Shown here in pieces: positions 7,111-8,836 of a stretch of DNA of 8,836 nt; position 1 is the first letter of the stretch; the number at the start of each line of letters is the position of its first letter. Source of the stretch: an uncultured Lactobacillus sp. (GTDB lineage Bacteria > Bacillota > Bacilli > Lactobacillales > Lactobacillaceae); NCBI GenBank assembly GCA_945281075.1, contig CALYQE010000081.1:1-8836 (forward strand). Reading direction: 5' to 3'. Under the pieces are notes generated by a model. The model did not search any database. It had not been told where the DNA came from and saw nothing but the letters and a program-made list of their open reading frames with translations. A program made the translations under genes and the position numbers.

Positions 7111-7138
7111 TTGACATAAACTAAGGAGTTTATATTTT
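7111..7138 (+). promoter_or_regulatory. Candidate adhesin promoter (proximal)
   Basis: A perfect TTGACA -35 (7111-7116) is followed after 16 bp by TATTTT (7133-7138), a 4/6 match to TATAAT. Transcription would begin near 7145, leaving only about 10 bases before the ATG and starting almost at the GGAG ribosome site, which is unusually short. An AAGGAG at 7123-7128 between the boxes has no start codon at a suitable distance. Confidence 0.35.
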
Positions 7139-7154
7139 AGAAACTGGAGAAAAA

Positions 7155-8836
7155 ATGAACTGGCAGATGAAGAAGTTGCGTTTACAAAAGCTATTTATTA
7201 TTAACATTTTAAGTGCTTTTGTGCTTTGGATGGGTGGCCTTGTTACCCAAGAAAATATAAGGGCTTCCACAGTTATTGACATTACGGTTAATAAAGACAA
7301 CTATAACAAGTACTTTGAGCAAAATGGAGATGCTGTTGGAAAATATGACAGTACAACGGGCACGCAAATAATTACAGATAATTCCAATCAAGTTGGCAAC
7401 GTGGCCTTTATTGGGGCTGTTAATTTAAACTTTAACTTCTCGGTAAGCGGCCAGCTTAATTTAGGCATTCCCACTACTGTTGGTAAGTATTCTGGAGTAG
7501 CCGACGGGATAGGTTTTGTATTTTATCAAGGCAAAAGAGGCCAAGTTGGTGGTACATCTGGAAACTTGGGCATTTATGGCCTTCCAAATGCGTTGGGCTG
7601 GAAAGTTGATACCTGGTTTAATAAAGACGGAAGTGATGTTAGTGCTGGTAAAAAACTTCTAGGAGAAGGCGATTCCAAATATATGAATCAGAATGGAGAT
7701 CCATATGGTGCCTTCATAACTACGGATAGCAAAGGATGGGGCTCGATTGATGCAGATACGGTCAAGTCGATTCCGCGAGATAAGCTAGTAGATGGACAGA
7801 ATCACCCATTTAAGTTTGAATATCGGGCGCAGGACAGAACGCTAACTATCAGTTTAACGGTTGCCGGGGAAACGTATCAGTTTGCAAAGACCATACTTTT
7901 TAATGAAAGTAATCCCCTATACTATTTCACAATAGCTGCTGGTACAGGCGTTTTGCCGACGCATCAGTCCTTTATCTTTGATTCTTTGAACTACTCAACC
8001 GCGCAGCGGGCAATCATCAACTATATTGATGATGACGAAAACGGAAAAATACTGTCAAGCGATAATGTAATTGGCAATGGCGGGGAAACCATTGATTATC
8101 AGACTGCTGATAAAATTAGCAAGTATGAAGAAGGTAATTATGAATTAGTTTCAGATGGCTTCACTGATGCGACAGATGCCGAAAAAATTTTTGACTATGA
8201 TGATAAGACTGACCAAGAGTTTGCAGTTCATCTAAAGCATAAACACAGTAAAAAAGAAGAAACGAAACAGGTCACTCATACTATTAAGTATCAATATGCA
8301 CTAACAGTTATTCAGTCCATATCTCCGGCTCCAGATTATGTAAACAAGTTATCCTTCTCGCGTACAGTAGATACAGATGAAGTAACAAAAAAGGTGACCA
8401 ACGGACCCTGGAACCCAACATCTGGTACTTTTCCAGAAGTGAAGTCGCCTGAAGTTGAAGGCTATAAAGCTGATAAAGAAAGCATAGCCGAGTATGCTAA
8501 AATAACGGGAGATTCTAAGGATATAACAGATACTGTAACTTATTCTAATGGACCGGTGACGACAAAGTATATCGATCAAGATACCCAAAAAGAAATCGCT
8601 CCAGCAACGATACAGACAGGTCGTACAGGCGAAAATTACACGACTGAGGCGAAGTTTATCGATAATTATGTATTAACTAAAATACCGGCTAATGCAAATG
8701 GTAAGTATACGAAAGATGCCATTACGGTCACCTACACGTATAAAAAGGTGGAAGCACCAGTAACTGAAACGGGCCAGGTGGTAACGAAATATGTCGACGA
8801 AGATGGTAAGGAGATTGCAGATCCGGTAGAACAGAG
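7155..8836 (+). CDS. Secreted L-type lectin/mucus-binding adhesin, N-terminal part
   Basis: Open to the right edge: 560 complete codons are visible with no stop. Residues 1-37 form a signal peptide (KKLRLQK, then a hydrophobic core to about V30, likely cleavage after IRA). Residues about 40-281 resemble a bacterial L-type (legume-like) lectin domain, with the ADGIGFVFYQG segment at 116-126 and VDTWFN at 151-156; the aspartates D117 and D152 fit family sugar/metal-site positions. Residues about 285-465 look like a Mub-type region, starting INYIDDDENGK, then KQVTHTIKYQ and a TKKVTNGPWNP...GYKADK module. A MucBP domain spans about 467-531 (TKYIDQDTQKEI to TVTYTYKK), and another starts at about 540 (VVTKYVDEDGKEI). 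The ATG has GGAG at 7146-7149, 5 nt upstream. It is probably a cell-surface adhesin for host glycans or mucus; more MucBP repeats and an LPXTG anchor are expected beyond the window. Isoleucine codon use differs strongly from leuS and murJ. Confidence 0.87.
   Translation, partial: MNWQMKKLRLQKLFIINILSAFVLWMGGLVTQENIRASTVIDITVNKDNYNKYFEQNGDAVGKYDSTTGTQIITDNSNQVGNVAFIGAVNLNFNFSVSGQLNLGIPTTVGKYSGVADGIGFVFYQGKRGQVGGTSGNLGIYGLPNALGWKVDTWFNKDGSDVSAGKKLLGEGDSKYMNQNGDPYGAFITTDSKGWGSIDADTVKSIPRDKLVDGQNHPFKFEYRAQDRTLTISLTVAGETYQFAKTILFNESNPLYYFTIAAGTGVLPTHQSFIFDSLNYSTAQRAIINYIDDDENGKILSSDNVIGNGGETIDYQTADKISKYEEGNYELVSDGFTDATDAEKIFDYDDKTDQEFAVHLKHKHSKKEETKQVTHTIKYQYALTVIQSISPAPDYVNKLSFSRTVDTDEVTKKVTNGPWNPTSGTFPEVKSPEVEGYKADKESIAEYAKITGDSKDITDTVTYSNGPVTTKYIDQDTQKEIAPATIQTGRTGENYTTEAKFIDNYVLTKIPANANGKYTKDAITVTYTYKKVEAPVTETGQVVTKYVDEDGKEIADPVEQ

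Noticed and set aside
7209..8588. Short - strand frames within the adhesin (7209-7391, 8349-8588)
   Set aside because: The + strand carries a continuous 560-codon frame with recognisable domains, so these are shadows.

Overview
The window looks like chromosome of an AT-rich Gram-positive bacterium, most likely a Lactobacillus in the strict sense. The signs are a GTTTTAGA-type CRISPR repeat typical of type II-A systems, a T-box-controlled leuS, a LeuS of 804 residues, G-rich Shine-Dalgarno sites, a YtgP-type MurJ and a secreted lectin/mucus-binding surface protein. The species cannot be fixed from the sequence alone.

Layout. Positions 1-517 hold the distal (trailer) end of a CRISPR array: seven identical 36-bp repeats, a truncated eighth, seven 30-bp spacers and part of another spacer at the left edge. 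The leader and cas genes should lie to the left. A flavodoxin-fold NAD(P)H oxidoreductase (643-1404, +) follows. It converges on a PAP2-family membrane phosphatase (1447-2085, -), and the two share a bidirectional terminator. The PAP2 gene is divergent from leuS. Between them are overlapping candidate -10 boxes and a leucine T-box riboswitch (CUG specifier, conserved T-box motif, intrinsic terminator). leuS (2375-4789) and a murJ/ytgP-type lipid II flippase (4885-6528) lie in tandem, separated by 95 bp. That gap is bounded by a near-perfect long-range inverted repeat whose right arm contains the murJ ribosome-binding site. After murJ come an AT-rich hairpin, a strong terminator and about 450 bp of AT-rich, apparently gene-free DNA with promoter-like, terminator-like and short palindromic motifs. 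From 7155 to the right edge runs the N-terminal part of a large secreted adhesin: signal peptide, L-type lectin-like domain, Mub-type region, and MucBP repeats. It continues past the window.

The genes do not form one pathway. leuS (translation) and murJ (peptidoglycan precursor export) are housekeeping genes. The PAP2 enzyme may handle lipid pyrophosphates but its substrate is open. The two ends of the window, CRISPR array and adhesin, are the accessory parts. I found no clearly undescribed multi-gene system. The most noteworthy unexplained structure is the inverted repeat that could couple murJ translation to leuS translation. The adhesin also has isoleucine codon use unlike its neighbours.
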